From positions 1 through 64,000 of the forward strand of contig JABANN010000015.1 in assembly GCA_013115125.1 (NCBI GenBank): 64,000 bases of DNA, written 5' to 3'. Shown here piece after piece: positions 52,760-64,000 of this stretch. The stretch is from Perkinsus olseni (Eukaryota > Perkinsozoa > Perkinsida). The translations under genes and the position numbers were made by a program. The notes beneath the pieces are model-generated. The model had not been told where the DNA came from and did no database searches. It saw nothing but the letters and a program-made list of their open reading frames with translations. Numbering within the stretch: position 1 is the first letter of the stretch; every line of letters starts with the position of its first letter.

Positions 52760-55700
52760 TCATACGGTAGCAAACTTCGGTGGCGGTGGCGGCGTTGCTC
52801 GCTCTGGCGCGCCGTTGCGCATGGGAGGTGCCACATCTTCACCCTCTTTCAAAGGCCCTCGGCGCCAGTCAGCCGCACTTATGATGCCATCTTTCTGTTG
52901 AATCCACTCGACCCACCGTCGCCAGTGGCCTCCAGTAGCGGTCATAGTCCTCACGTCACAGAAAACTACCAACCCACGACGAGCTCGGGTGAGCATAACG
53001 TTCATGCGTCGGGGATCGGCCGTGAAGCCAACTTGCCCCAAGGCATTGGACCGAACAGCGCTGAAGAATATGAGCTCCTTCTCGTGCCCTTGGAACCCAT
53101 CAACAGTGTTAACCTGAACCGCTGCTCGCTCTTCTGCAGAGAAGCGAGAGTCCTCTCGAAGGGCAGTTAACACGTGCGCCTTCTGGGCGTTGTAGGGCAC
53201 AACCAAGCCTATCTGACTCGGAGGAGTCCCATGCGTCACCGCATCATAAAGTGCGTCAAGGAGCAACTGTGCCTCCTCGCGGTTCATAAGACTGGTGCCA
53301 ACCTTGGTCTCGCCGACTCCAAGGTCCGAGGTGTCGACGAGTGCAACCCTTATCTCTGGATTCGGCCAGCGGAGTCCCGGGATGAGTGGCCGTTCGGAAA
53401 CTTCATGTTTTATCCGGTTGTCGTAGAAGTGGCTGTTTGAGAACTCGGCTATGCTCGGATGCATCCTTCGTTGGATATCCAGGAGGTGAACCGGGGCGCC
53501 TTCGCTGACGAGGCGCTCGAAGAGGCTGATGCCCAATCCCCCACTCTTCGCAGTGTTGCAATGGACGGTCGCCGGAAGTTGCTTGTGATCACCTGATGAT
53601 AATATGATTTAGTCCTACGCAGCAATCAGCTGATCAGTTGAGGAGCTCGAGAAAGGCGAACGTACTTACCCAGTAGAACGCAGCGCTTCGCTCCGCGAGC
53701 CAGCGGTACAAGGCTAGCAGGCTCCGTTGCCTGCGTACACTCGTCTATGACGACGGACTCGAAATCCACCGAGTCCAGGAGTTGATGACCACTTCCAATA
53801 CATGTAGCGACTAGAACTTGGTACCTTGCAAAGGGAAGTCGAGTAGCATTAATCTGCTTCGATGACTCGACTTACTCATCCACAGCAGCCTTGTCAATTC
53901 TCTGCCTGAAATACGGCAGCTTATGTATATCGCCCAGAATCAAGGCTCGCCTATAGTCGCGGACAGCGCGTGTACCTTTGGGACCAAAGAACATGGCAGC
54001 TGCCGTTCTCCGTGAGCTTTCATACCTTCAAGTTTCCTCAAAACGTCATCGGCAACCTCTCGAGTTCCCCCTTCCGTCTCTTGAGCTCGGCCAACTCTGT
54101 AGCACTCTATTCCGGCTTTGACCATGAGGGCGCGGATGTTGTCTGCCGCCGCGTTAGAGTCCGCCACAACCAAAACTTTTCCCTCGCCTAAGAGAGAGCA
54201 CGCGAAAATTAGTGATCTTCGAGAGTTCGAGCGCTCACCATTGGCCGTGATCTTGTTCGAGACCCAGTGTTTGACGAGAGCAACAGCTGTATGGGTTTTG
54301 CCTGTTCCCGGAGGGCCCTGGATCAGTGTTATGGCAGTCGCCCAAGATGCGCGTATCTGGCACACACCGGGGGTCCATGGAGACCTGTGAGAGAGACAAT
54401 GGCCTACGGCGTTGAGTTGGGCGTCTGTCAGAGGCATATCTAGATCAACGACATCATCCATAGCGGGAGATCCTGCTGCCCCGGTGCCCAGCAATGCGTC
54501 TTTCATAGCGGGATCGAAGTAGTAACTACAGTCAATGGACGAGCAGACTTGCCAACACTACATGACGAGTAGGTTGACTCACGGTTGTCTGCCTGGCTCG
54601 GTACCCTGCGCTATACCGACTCCTGTGTTTACAAACATAGCGTCATCGCACTTTGGCGTATCATAGAGGGCTCGGAGAGCATCACACATGCGAGCGTAAC
54701 TGAGAAATTTATGGTCTGCCGTATTGTACGATACCCACATCAGATTTTTCCATTGTTACAAGGCTTCGGACGGACGCGTGAAGGATAAATCCGGTTGCGC
54801 AGAACGAGTGAGGATGCTCTATGCTGTATAAAGACTCTACAAGCATACACAACATGGAGCCAAGATATCATAAACAAAACGCTCCACGATGGGATCGAAC
54901 CACCGACCTTGTGGTTAACAGCCACACGCTCTGCCTGCTGAGCTAGCGGAGCCATGAAGTGTATGGCATGAACTACTCCATGCAAGGAACACGGAGCGGG
55001 TTCGAAGGGGCAGTTAGGAATAAAATACTCCGTCTCCCTCCGCCTGGCGGAGTCCGCCAATATACATTCAGGAATATTCTCACGTGACATTCGTGTCATC
55101 CAGAAAGAGGCAATTGAGCTCCTCGTTCGCCATCAAATTCTTCGCTCCCAAACGAGCATCGTACTCCGCCTCCTAAGGGAAACCTCAGATACCTGAACTC
55201 GTCTCAAGAACCCTGCAATGCCATCCTACCTTGCTCGCTAGCTTTAGTGTAACTGTCGTCGTGCCAGTGTCAATGTCGCGTTTGGCGCTTGTTACAACAC
55301 CAAGCACCTGCACAGCACTTTTGACAGCGAAAGACGCGATGCCCTCAATGAGGTACTGCCACGGATTCGCCGGATGCATCCAAGCGGAACTCCTCATCGG
55401 CCGAGAAGAGAACAACCATCGAGTCGGCGCCCATATCGTGATCAGCCGCGAGGTCTGTGGGTACCGAGACTTGGACAATTCTGCAACGGCACACAGTTAA
55501 AGGAAGCGAGAGGCTCTATGGCAACTCACGGCAGCACGCAGCTCTTCATCTGGACTCTAACAGGCCGGATTCCTAGCTCCTGCCTTTCGGTTAGAGCACG
55601 TCTGATGACCCCAATACGCTCTGATGCCAGCAAGCCACGCCACTTCGCCCATGTCGAGCCTGTCCATCGAAGAGTTGAGACCGCGCCAGCCCGAACCAAG

Positions 55701-55850
55701 ATGCTCGTTCCCCTTACTGTGCTCGTTCCAAACCTCACACTTAGCAGACCTCAGGAACTGCTGCAAGACACCGGTGCTATACACGAAGTCTGAGCAGAAC
55801 GGGCACACACTGGAGTGCCCCAGAAGACTCGTGTACGCCATCTACTCTCC
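52760..55850 (-). CDS. UPF1-like superfamily 1 RNA/DNA helicase
   Basis: Exons read on the minus strand: a beta-barrel part at 55185-55740 (WAKWRGLLASERIGVIRRAL, ADSMVVLFSADEEFRLDASG, like UPF1 domain 1B), 55083-55178, 54585-54742 (YARMCDALRALYDTPKC), then the motor: LTDAQLNAVGHCL (Q motif), TLIQGPPGTGKTHTAVAL (Walker A), VLVVADSNAAADNIRAL (Ia), VVIDECTQATEPASLVPL (II, usually DEAA/DEST), GDHKQLPATVHC (III), LLDIQRRMHPSIAEFSN (IV), VVPYNAQKAHVL, VNTVDGFQGHEKE (V), DPRRMNVMLTRARRGLVV (VI). The last exon is 52760-53592 and ends in a Pro-rich tail. UPF1 relatives act in mRNA decay, translation or replication; the Cys/His domain of true UPF1 is not visible, so the exact member is open. tRNA-Asn sits in an intron. 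The 5' limit is uncertain. Confidence 0.88.
54881..54952 (-). tRNA. tRNA-Asn (anticodon GUU)
   Basis: Perfect 7-bp acceptor (GCTCCGC with GTGGAGC), D-arm CTAGCTCAGCAGG with GAGC, anticodon stem TGTGG/CCACA around loop CTGTTAA, and T-arm GGTGG-TTCGATC-CCATC. On the same strand as, and inside an intron of, the helicase gene. Confidence 0.94.
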
Positions 55851-55959
55851 ACTATGGGTGGAATTGTCAACTTCACACAGTAGACAAGACTGGTGTAGGG
55901 CCGATGCAAAGTGGGTGTGGAGAGTGGCACGGCAGTCAATCGGCGCGTGTAGAACAACA

Positions 55960-58475
55960 AGGCTCACCTGTCAAGTTGGAGCACTCATCAACCATCGCCT
56001 CCCAGAGGTACACGGGAACGCCATCGACTTGGGTTCCTGAACCGGCGACCACTCGCACCTTCCGTTCAACGCTTCGTTGGGGTCCCTTGATCTCGGGATT
56101 CCCGGGCCACTCACTGGTTTCAAGTGCCAGCAACAGGTTCTCGACCATGGTAGTGTCACCATTCGCTAGGACTGCTCTCCACACATTGAGCAGGAACAAC
56201 GTCCACACGTGCGTCTGAAGGAACGCCACTACGATCTGCTATAACACCGAATGGTCGACGAAGTTTGTCACCCACCACAAGAAAATCTGGCGGTCTTTCG
56301 GGGGCATCAGTGAATCAAGGAAAAGCGGGCACGTTCAATCCCCAAGCACCTTCCTACCGGAGTCTCGCCTATCGCCTCCGCCGCCTTCTGTACAGCTTGA
56401 TCAATGTTACACGATATGACCATGCCATTGATGGTGTCCGCCAGTCTCCATTGCTCGGCCGAGATCGGCTGCAATGCGCCATATTTTTCCAACATCAAAC
56501 GGCCTGCGAGCAAGAGCTGAGCACCGTAGGAGAGAAACCAGGCGTAGGTCCTACAGGCCTCGGCTTTGGCTATCTTCTGATTCGCTGCTATCCCGTTGGT
56601 TGAGGAAGACTCTGAGGGAGAGGCCAGTAGTGACCAACAGATGACGATACTCGAGTGCGACAGCGCGGCTACTCGGAACGAAGGAGACGACCGACTACCG
56701 TCTTGAGCGCTTGGAGGTCCGCGGGTCACCCTCCGAGACCCAGTGAGTGAGCTAGAGTTCAGCCAAACTGCCGAGACATCCAGATCGATTCGACCGCTTC
56801 CTGTACTACTTTTCCTGGGGTTTCCGGGGCCATCCTCACGCGAGTACCAGGACCACTCGCAAGTTGCAAGATACCCGAGCTCATGCGGGACGACCACGAG
56901 ATTCGACCGGAGCTGCACCACCGGGTTGTGGAACAGACGCTGCGTCTGGGAATGAGCGCGTCGCCGCCATCGACATGCGCCGCAAACATTTGTTTACTAT
57001 TACCATGTAGTTGTGCGCTATCATAATCTCCGACGCCTGCTTCTGTGACAACATACTCGCCGTCCCCGCCGACGCCGCCTCGAGGTCTGCCGCCATTCGA
57101 GCTGCCTCCGCCTGATGATCGAGCTGCTTCCAGCGGCAATGCAGCAAGAGCTCAGGAGCACAGCACCGAGTGCGGAGCGAGTCCATACCGGATCGAGCCT
57201 CATCACAGCCGAGCACAGGAGCGGCCCCCAACCCCCTATTTACCTTCTGCAATTCGTGCCTTCTCTGTACTTGCGCCACGGCAGCCTGCTCTCTGGAGGG
57301 CGCAGCAGCTAGATAGACATCCTGCAGTGCTCTGACCTCAGCCTCGTCTCTAGTGCTGCCGCTACCTGGTACGTCGAGATCTCGGACGGCTTTGTCGGAG
57401 AGCAAATGCCTACCGCGGCCGATCCACTGCCTGCTGGGATCCTCGATGTCTGTCCACTCGACGTGGCAGGTTTTCAAACCAGAGGCAGTAACGGGTGAAT
57501 GGCTGATGTCCTGTTTCACCTGAAGCAAGTAAAGACAGCACGATGGTAATATACAGAGCCAGGTAAAATTGAAACCCCATTCGCCCTTCTAGACACTCCG
57601 ACCAGAAGAATCCACGATATAACTAGGGCAGGAGCCCCAGCCTGAACCCTACATACGCATTACAAATCTCAATACGAGGACCAGAGGTCATTTTCTACGG
57701 AGAAAATAGTACTATCAGATCTCTTTGCTTACCGCTCCCGAAGCCACGACTTGAGTCCCGATTCATCTACTACCCCAAGGAGGTTAGCCAAGGTGCCGGC
57801 CATTTGCCTCCACATGACGCCCAGGCTCTTATCGTGCTGCGGCAAGGCCTTCATGATCTTCCGTACCGCATCCTTCTTAGCGCCTTTCTTGCTGCGATCA
57901 ACTCCATCGGCCGTTAGCGTCTCCAAAGTATTGCCGAATGTCCACGAGATTGTAGTACGGAACCTGAAACTTGTAAGACTGTTGTGGAAGAGTAGGTATG
58001 AAACTAGCAGGACGAGTGGAGGGGTCTGGTGAAGCGCAGACGGTTGCCCACGCAAAAGTAGCAAAAAAAGCCACGGGCGATGGGCGCATGCTTCTGATGT
58101 ATTGCATCATAGTCGCGAAGATATCTGATTGCCTTGAGCAAATAGATGGTGGCTTCAGTCGCAAAGCGAATGGAGAGAAGATCCCAGGACACGACAGTCG
58201 TCGTGGTGGTAACGTTAGACTTACTGTCCTCTGCTCAGCTCTGATTTCTCGCTGACCATTATATTAGGCATCTCCTGCCTGTGCACAGCATAGAGGTTAA
58301 TTATCATATCATCTCGGTACATATCCGGGTGATGGTAAGTCGGAATGTCCGCAGCAGCAGCAGCAGCAGCGACCGAGGCGAAGCGTCTCAGCCTGGTCAA
58401 AGGCAACCTCTGGAACTTCGCGCCACTTACGACCAAGGCTTCACGAGAGACCAGGCTGCGTAAATTGCTCAGCAT
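55960..58475 (-). CDS. Large unrecognised multi-exon protein
   Basis: Begins MLSNLRSLVSREALVVSG at 58475 with an Arg/Leu/Ser-rich, acid-free head and a run of seven alanines (CAG repeat on the plus strand at 58352-58371), like a mitochondrial targeting sequence. Following blocks: SDIFATMMQYIRSMRPSP; VDRSKKGAKKDAVRKIMK and VMWRQMAGTLANLLGVV; VKQDISHSPVTASGLK, CHVEWTDIEDPSRQWIGRG, EAEVRALQDVYLAAAP; QLDHQAEAARMAADLEAA; TQRLFHNPVVQLRSNLVVV; then TYAWFLSYGAQLLLAGRLML and MVISCNIDQAVQKAAEA; last THVWTLFLLNVWRAVLANGD and GVPVYLWEAMVDECSN. Splices are mostly GT-AG with agreeing phase, but two joins (near 57970 and 56870) are doubtful. It might end near 56760, or continue into the helicase gene as one transcript. 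No family recognised. Confidence 0.45.
58352..58371. repeat. CAG trinucleotide repeat (poly-Ala on the minus strand)
   Basis: Six to seven CAG units in a row, read as consecutive Ala codons in the N-terminal part of the minus-strand gene. Confidence 0.9.
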
Positions 58476-58876
58476 GAGGATGAAAACAAACTACAGCGGA
58501 AACCTCAGATTCCCACGCGAGCCTAGCTGGGTCCGAATCAGGAAAGAACGCTGCTGAGAATCGCTGAGAGTACTTGCCCCGCCATATCACTTCGCGCGAT
58601 GGCAAGAGTGATTGCTCTGGAAGACAACGGGAAGACCTCTCCGTGGGAGGCCCTTCAACCATTCACGGCGATTATGCTTTACGCCGCCGAGAGCTTGTCA
58701 ACGAGGACTGCTCAGCACCTCCTACGTACGGAGGGAGCTCTCGTAGGGCGGCGATTTTTCGAAGGGCTACAACGCTGTGGAGATGTGATAACCAAACCCT
58801 TTGTTCCCTTGTGTAACATAACGTGGCACCGTAAAGGTAAGTTTTGAAACTATAATCCACAGTATCAACGTACCGC

Positions 58877-61800
58877 TCACGCCAGGCTCTGGGCCCAGTC
58901 ATAAGCCTTGAATGATCCCTTAAACGCTTCCACGTCCTCTTCGTACCTGACGATGCAGGTATTCAAGAGGCCGGGCGCAGCACTAGAGGGTAAGGCCCAA
59001 GCACTGTAGACCACCGAACCTCCTTACTTCTGCTCCCCACCGGCCCCGGGTTGGTCATAGTGAACCAGACTGAGCTTGTCGATCTCGAGCATGCCGGCGA
59101 TGGTTTGCTGATGAAAAACGATAGTCCCTAGCCGGACGAGGCAGGACGACGCTCACCAGTCCGTAGTCCCAGCGGAACTCCTTGGCCTTGTCGATTATGT
59201 GCACCAGTCCCACTTGTAGACCGAAGTCGACGTGCATGTATCTGAGGGTACACTTTCAGGACCATGAGCTCGTGTGGGGCTACTGGACACTACGGAGAAG
59301 ATGGTGGGATACCAGAGCTGCTAACATCGCTCCGCCCTTTGCACTCAACGATTTTTGGCTGGTTGCTCCACGTGTCTCCGGCCAGACTCATGCCTTGGCG
59401 GAAGTATCTGTGGGTTCAACCGAGAGTAAAGAGAAGTAAGTCAAAGACTGGGCACGAGCAGTACGGTGACACACTCCCCTATGTAGCGAGCTTCGAACGT
59501 ACGCGGCGTTGTGAAAGGCACAACAGCCGATGAAAGGGTGCACTCGCCAATGCTTTCCGTAGGGAGCTCTAGTGGTGTCAAAGGGATACTGCAAAGAGCA
59601 CTTACGATTCAAGCTCCTTGATTCTGTCCTGAGGCACCGGAAAGCACTGCATCGTCGTGTGGGCACCACCGCCAAGTAAAGCCATGATATCATCATCTGA
59701 GTCCCACTCAATGATCAACAAGGACTCGAGGAGCAGCACTCACTTTGAGGAGGGCTCTTTACAGTCTCGATAAAGACCGGTACGCAAGGGGGGTCCATGG
59801 TGGCGTAAAAGTGGGCGAGACACTTCTAAAGAGAAACTGACCATCAGCTGTGAACGGCACCGCGAGCTGGCAGGATCTGCACTCTACTACGACGCCGTTA
59901 ATCAATCAGTGTCCAACTATCTGCAAGAGATCCGTTCTCCGGGAGCACACGTGCCACTATGTGGGTGTTAGTTCACGCGCTACCGTGCATATTTCCCATG
60001 AATGGGCGCGCTGCGTGACACAGTCTGCGTCCTTACGACACGATCGAACTTATCAATTTTGCATTGGAAAAGTAGTTCGCCGAAGAACGGCGGACACATG
60101 CTGTCGCTCGGTCGAAGAAAGGCTGCCTTACCTGGTAATTTCTTATCTCTTCAGCGGTCTCCTCATCAGCCGTCCTGAGCGATGCACAATGGTTCTGCGG
60201 TACCAGGATAAACTGCCCTCGCAGCAGCGTGGACTTGTAACTGAGCGAGCAGAAAGTGACCTCTCCCGGAAGAGTCCCGCCGCCCTCACTTTGCCATGCA
60301 GATGTACACTCGAGGGCTCGCTGCGATGAGCTTGTCCTCACGATTACGAGACCAGCTAGAGTTCTCCATACCTGACCAGGGCCCACATAAAGAGGAGCTC
60401 GAGCTCATAGACTGTGAATCATAGCCCCAAGACCACTGGCGTTGAGACACACAAGAACTCTGTGGACAAGACGACAGTACAGTCTCGACGCGGCAAGAAG
60501 AGGTGCCCACCGCTTGATGCACGGCACGAGAGCCGGTAGAAGCAGATCTCCGACAGCGAGGACTTACACAAATCGCACTCCCGCTGAGTTCTCCTGGCAG
60601 CTCGTCTCTCATCACGTTCGTCCTTTCTCCGCTTATCCTCAGACATCCAGCCAGTCCCTGCAGGCCACGCAGCCCCCTATTGCCATGCCTGTCGTAGCCA
60701 CTCTCACCCCGAAATTTTCGTCTCTTTTCCTTCATGAGCTCAGCAGGCATACTCTGCTCGGGGTTCTCTCCACCTCCACCCACCTCCGTGGCTCCGAAGT
60801 ACTCATCCTCTTCAGCACTCCCTGAAGCCATCCACTGGATCTCCGCCCCGACCAGGCAACTACGCCTCCCACCTTGGAACCGCTTATTTTTCCTGATATT
60901 CTCCGCGAGATGCCGATCGTACTCACCACCCCTCACGCCTCGAGAAGCCCTCTCTCTGAGGGACGCGGAGTCACACTCGTCGCAAAGAGAGAATGCTCAC
61001 GTACTGTCGCAGTAGCTCGGAGACGTCCATACTGTCCTCGTCCTTACTATCTTCCCTCACGGACAGCATCTTCGCTCGGCTGGGCTTGGCACTTCCCAGC
61101 GCCTGCGAAAGTGAGAATCTCAGCGAATTCCTCTATGAAGAGCCGCGCTACCCCCTGGCCCTGCTGCTCGTCAACGACCACCGTCTTTGTGGCCATCAAC
61201 GAGTTCAATCGCTCATACTCTGCCATATCGCCGGCAAGCATCGCTCTCATGGCTGCTGCTGACAGCTCGTTCGCGTCCAACGAGCTCGCGTCAACTGAAG
61301 AAATTGCACCGATGAGACACACGCGCAGTATGCGGTAATGAAAAGCCAGATGAGGGAGGCCTCACACGGTGGAGTGCGGCCCTTACCTTGGGCGGCAGAA
61401 GGCTGGGCTCTCTCTCCCGTGCGCTCGGCGGCTTCCCTATCGCTTCGTCTACTATTATACTTGTCAGCCAAGCTAGCCAACTCCTCTCGAGAGCTCCTGA
61501 AGATGCATCCCAGCGTAGCGACTCTCCATCCTCAACAGCAGTCACTAGGGCCACTCACCTGCTGGTCCCCCGCCTCTCACTGGACCTGCTCCGACTCCTA
61601 CCCCAGCCCCTCCGCTTATCGTCCCTTTCTCCTCGCCGGCCGCGACGCTCTCGACGGTCATCATCGTCGTTTCGTCTCTCCCTCGAACTTCGGGAGCTCG
61701 CCTCCGAAGGGCCAGAATCCCGATCAGACTCGCGCCTCCTCCGAGCTGCCCGAGCGTGCCACCGTCGCCCGCCGGAATTCACCAGGCAACTGGGAAAGAG

Positions 61801-62487
61801 ACGGGTCAGGACATGCTCTCCCGAAAGTCGTGGCTGGCGCACTAGCCCCCACGACGGAACCCAGTGGTACCTCTCAGGAAGGGCCCACGGGTGTGCCTCC
61901 CGGGCCTTCTCGGACAGGTGAGCTCGCTCTGATAGACCTTCGTCATTGGCCAGGTCGCTGAGGAATAACCAACCATCAACAGCCGTGAGGCTCTCATAAC
62001 ACTGATGGCATCGACTGACTAGTCCCTAGCCAGACGATCACGACACACCAATACTACATTTTATTCATTCGCTTATTGGACTCCTTCATGAGCCTCTCCC
62101 TCTCAGCCCGTCGCTCCGCTGCTTTCCGCTCCATCCTTGGTACCGCCATTTTCCCTAATCCCGACCCTCCACCATCGCTATCTCCTACCACACCTTACCT
62201 ATTTCGAACATCGCAGCCAGCCTGTCCGACGAAGGGTCTCCACTGCCCGTCATCCACTCGTCGCGCTTGGCGGGCTCCTCACTCCTCGACGACTGACTAT
62301 CCCTGAGTCCATCCTGAAGACAGGAGAGTCCTCGCGGAGCAGGAGAGCCATCGATCTCCACCTCGCCATCACGTGACTCATGGTTCACGGCTTCCTCCCT
62401 CTCATGATGATGGTGATGCCGATGCTTCGACTTCTTCTCCTTCTTCGGCTTCTCCTTCCCGCCGCTGACCTTGACGGCGCCGAACAT
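58877..62487 (-). CDS. CWF19-like (CwfJ) splicing/lariat-turnover factor
   Basis: Stop at 58877-58879. From the N-terminus: start near 62487 (MFGAVKVSGG) with a Lys/His-rich head containing five His in a row, then EEPAKRDEWMT as in CWF19L2; an Arg/Glu helix (RKAAERRAERERLMKES) at 62075-62130; an RS/RD-rich part at 61555-61842; DANELSAAAMRAMLAGDMAEYERLNSLM split over 61247-61300; GGEYDRHLAENIRKNKRFQ near 60930. The CwfJ-C1 domain shows EDKLIAASPRVYICMA and GQFILVPQNHCASL (family GHCLIVPxxH). The C2 domain shows RIKELESYFRQGM, MHVDFGLQVGLVHIIDKAK, QTIAGMLEIDKL and FKAYDWAQSLA at the end. CWF19 proteins bind the late spliceosome and help debranch intron lariats in the nucleus. Some exon joins between 59750 and 60180 are not resolved. 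Confidence 0.85.
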
Positions 62488-62899
62488 ACAAAGCGGCAGA
62501 TTGAGAACGAGCTGTTCGGTAAGTACTTCAAAGTGTGTGCGTGTCAGTTCAAAGTCCAACGCCGGCGCCGGCTTCGTTAGACTTAATTCCGATGCGCTAG
62601 CAGTTCAACGATGAAATCTTCGTTGCGCTCCACTTGAAACTCTAAAGTATCAGGGTTCAGAGAAGAAGGGATTGAAGTTCAACGTGGACTACGAAACCCC
62701 CTGACCTTGAGGAGAGTTCCCACCGCGGCTGAGCCGTCATGAGGGACAACCCCTCAACCGAACGCTGGGCTCGAGCGCCACCACGATGACAGTCCCACCC
62801 GGCGAACGAAGAACAGCAAACTCGCGTAACAGAAAAATATCACTCGGGAGAGCAGTCACTGGACAGGAATATGAATTGAGGGGGGGGGACCGTTACGGG
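62488..62899. other. Intergenic region
   Basis: No coding frame. Contains an 8-9 base G run at about 62880-62888. Confidence 0.45.
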
Positions 62900-64000
62900 T
62901 CACGATGAGTCGATCAACTTGGCTTGTTCGATATCGAGATTAGCTATCCGGAAGCAGGCCAGAAGCTGCTCTGGGAGTTCGCTGTCGTCCTCGCCCTCCA
63001 TCACCAAACCCACTTGAGCCTGAAAAAGTGACGCTCATAACGCTCACAGCGCACAGCATCCTACCACGCAGTCCTTCAGTAGCCCGTAGAAGGAGTAGAA
63101 GCTCTTGCGTGCAAGGTAGCACCACTGGCGTATGTCGAAGTCAATCTCGGCCACCTCTCCCTGGCCATCGACGTTCGAGTGCAGCTGCAAGCTTTTGGTC
63201 AGCAACGCCGGTTTGCCGTTGTATCTGCCGCCACGACCGTCTCCATTTGGCCAACATTCTCGGCGAGTCTGACCTGTTTATTATCCCCGGGAGCCCCAAT
63301 TCACTGGCGTTCTCGATCAGCGCTATGATCTTGAGAGCGCTCTCACCCTTCTTGGACACCCCCGTCTTCAACAACCTAAAATGACACGACATCCAGGATT
63401 ACGACGCCTCAGTGAAATCTCTGCTGAGCTCGCTGCGGGTTGGAAGACTGTTACTCGAGCTGGTGCATTCTGATCAGGGTACGCACGACCGCGATGATAC
63501 CAACATCCTACTCAGGTGGGCGCAGTCAGCTCGAGTCGAAGATGGTAGCTCGACGAGATGAGGATTGTCATTCTCTTTCTGCAAGAGCCCCAAGGTGGTG
63601 AACTAGAAGGGGTTGAGTGTGCCACGGGTAATCGAAGGAAGTATGTGTAGTTGAAGGTAGTAAAGGAGCCAGCATATGAGAAACAGGATTCGTGCGCTAC
63701 TATGTAAGAATCCGCAGCGGATTTTCATGAGCTCAAACTGAGCTCCATCAACGAAAGCCAATCTCATCCGTGGACCCCAAACCGCGGTGAAGGTCATAGA
63801 AACAAGCCACTGCTCTCTTCCTAGCTTCACCATGCGAGCTGATCCGAGTGATCCAGTAGGGTGCAAGTCGTCTTTAGTAGTAGAAGGGAAATATTTACTG
63901 GTAAAACCGCAGACACAATCCCCGATTACTCCTACTGGCGAAACAGCTTGATGGCGGCAAGCTTCTCCAAGTTGCCATTGCGGTACTCTTTCAACACTGT
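62900..64000 (-). CDS. Unrecognised gene entering from the right edge
   Basis: Minus-strand exons, 5' end outside the window: LKEYRNGNLEKLAAIKLFR at the edge (donor GTAGGA near 63931); LLKTGVSKKGESALKIIALI near 63300-63380; VDGQGEVAEIDFDIRQW with LARKSFYSFYGLLKDC near 63075-63175; and AQVGLVMEGEDDSELPEQ with LLACFRIANLDIEQAKLID to the stop at 62900-62902. The 63600-63870 part is not resolved. No family recognised. Confidence 0.5.

Noticed and set aside
54740-55099. 119-codon minus-strand frame
   Set aside because: Part of it is the tRNA-Asn read as protein (the familiar AQQAERVAVNHKVGGS pattern).
58599-58847. 82-codon plus-strand frame with a GTAAGT donor after it
   Set aside because: It lies between two minus-strand genes and has a plausible start, but no second exon, no family and overlaps the 3' end of the CWF19-like gene.
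1-64000. CRISPR arrays, operons, riboswitches, rRNA or spliced-leader genes
   Set aside because: None seen; spliced genes throughout show the sequence is eukaryotic, and no SL-type consensus or rRNA landmark was noticed in reading.

Overview
This window looks like nuclear DNA of an intron-rich protist. Proteins that are recognisably eukaryotic (BUD23, SYS1, sortilin/VPS10, anoctamin, CWF19, a UPF1-type helicase, nucleoredoxin, an ABCA transporter) are each split by many short GT-AG introns, mostly about 40-90 nt, and composition is near 50% GC. A Perkinsus-like alveolate is my best guess, but that is inference; I saw no rRNA or spliced-leader gene that would settle it. Gene models below were spliced by eye: a frame had to stay open and the protein had to keep its family pattern.

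Left part (1-17.3 kb). A MULE-type transposase runs off the left edge on the minus strand. After about 1.8 kb with no clear gene comes an unrecognised multi-exon plus-strand gene (3.5-5.55 kb), then two tandem paralogous genes for long coiled-coil proteins (5.66-10.79 kb and about 11.3-16.4 kb). The second has lost exons, carries an internal duplication of an exon block, holds a 57-bp perfect palindrome in an intron, and has a 262-bp hAT-like MITE inserted in an exon with an intact 8-bp target duplication.

Middle-left (17.3-26.1 kb). tRNA-Val(UAC), then a plus-strand series: BUD23 rRNA methyltransferase, a GNAT-fold acetyltransferase with tRNA-Arg(CCG) inside its first intron, the Golgi protein SYS1, and two or three unrecognised genes.

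Middle (26.5-42.6 kb). A decayed copy of a 379-residue single-exon gene, carrying a second hAT-like fragment, lies beside the intact gene. A minus-strand sortilin gene follows. One of its introns, 2.6 kb long, contains a plus-strand member of a three-copy lineage-specific family; the other two members lie in tandem at 37.0-38.5 kb between two halves of a direct duplication. A nucleoredoxin-like gene with tandem thioredoxin domains closes this part.

Right part (42.6-64 kb). An RGG-tailed protein with a nucleotidyltransferase-like fold whose catalytic acidic residues look degenerate, a C-terminal half of an ABCA transporter, and then a run of minus-strand genes: anoctamin, UPF1-like helicase (with tRNA-Asn in an intron), a large unrecognised gene, CWF19-like splicing factor, and a gene entering from the right edge. 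I see no operon, CRISPR array or prokaryotic feature. The genes are ordinary housekeeping functions (ribosome biogenesis, splicing, trafficking, membrane transport) mixed with lineage-specific families and transposon remains.
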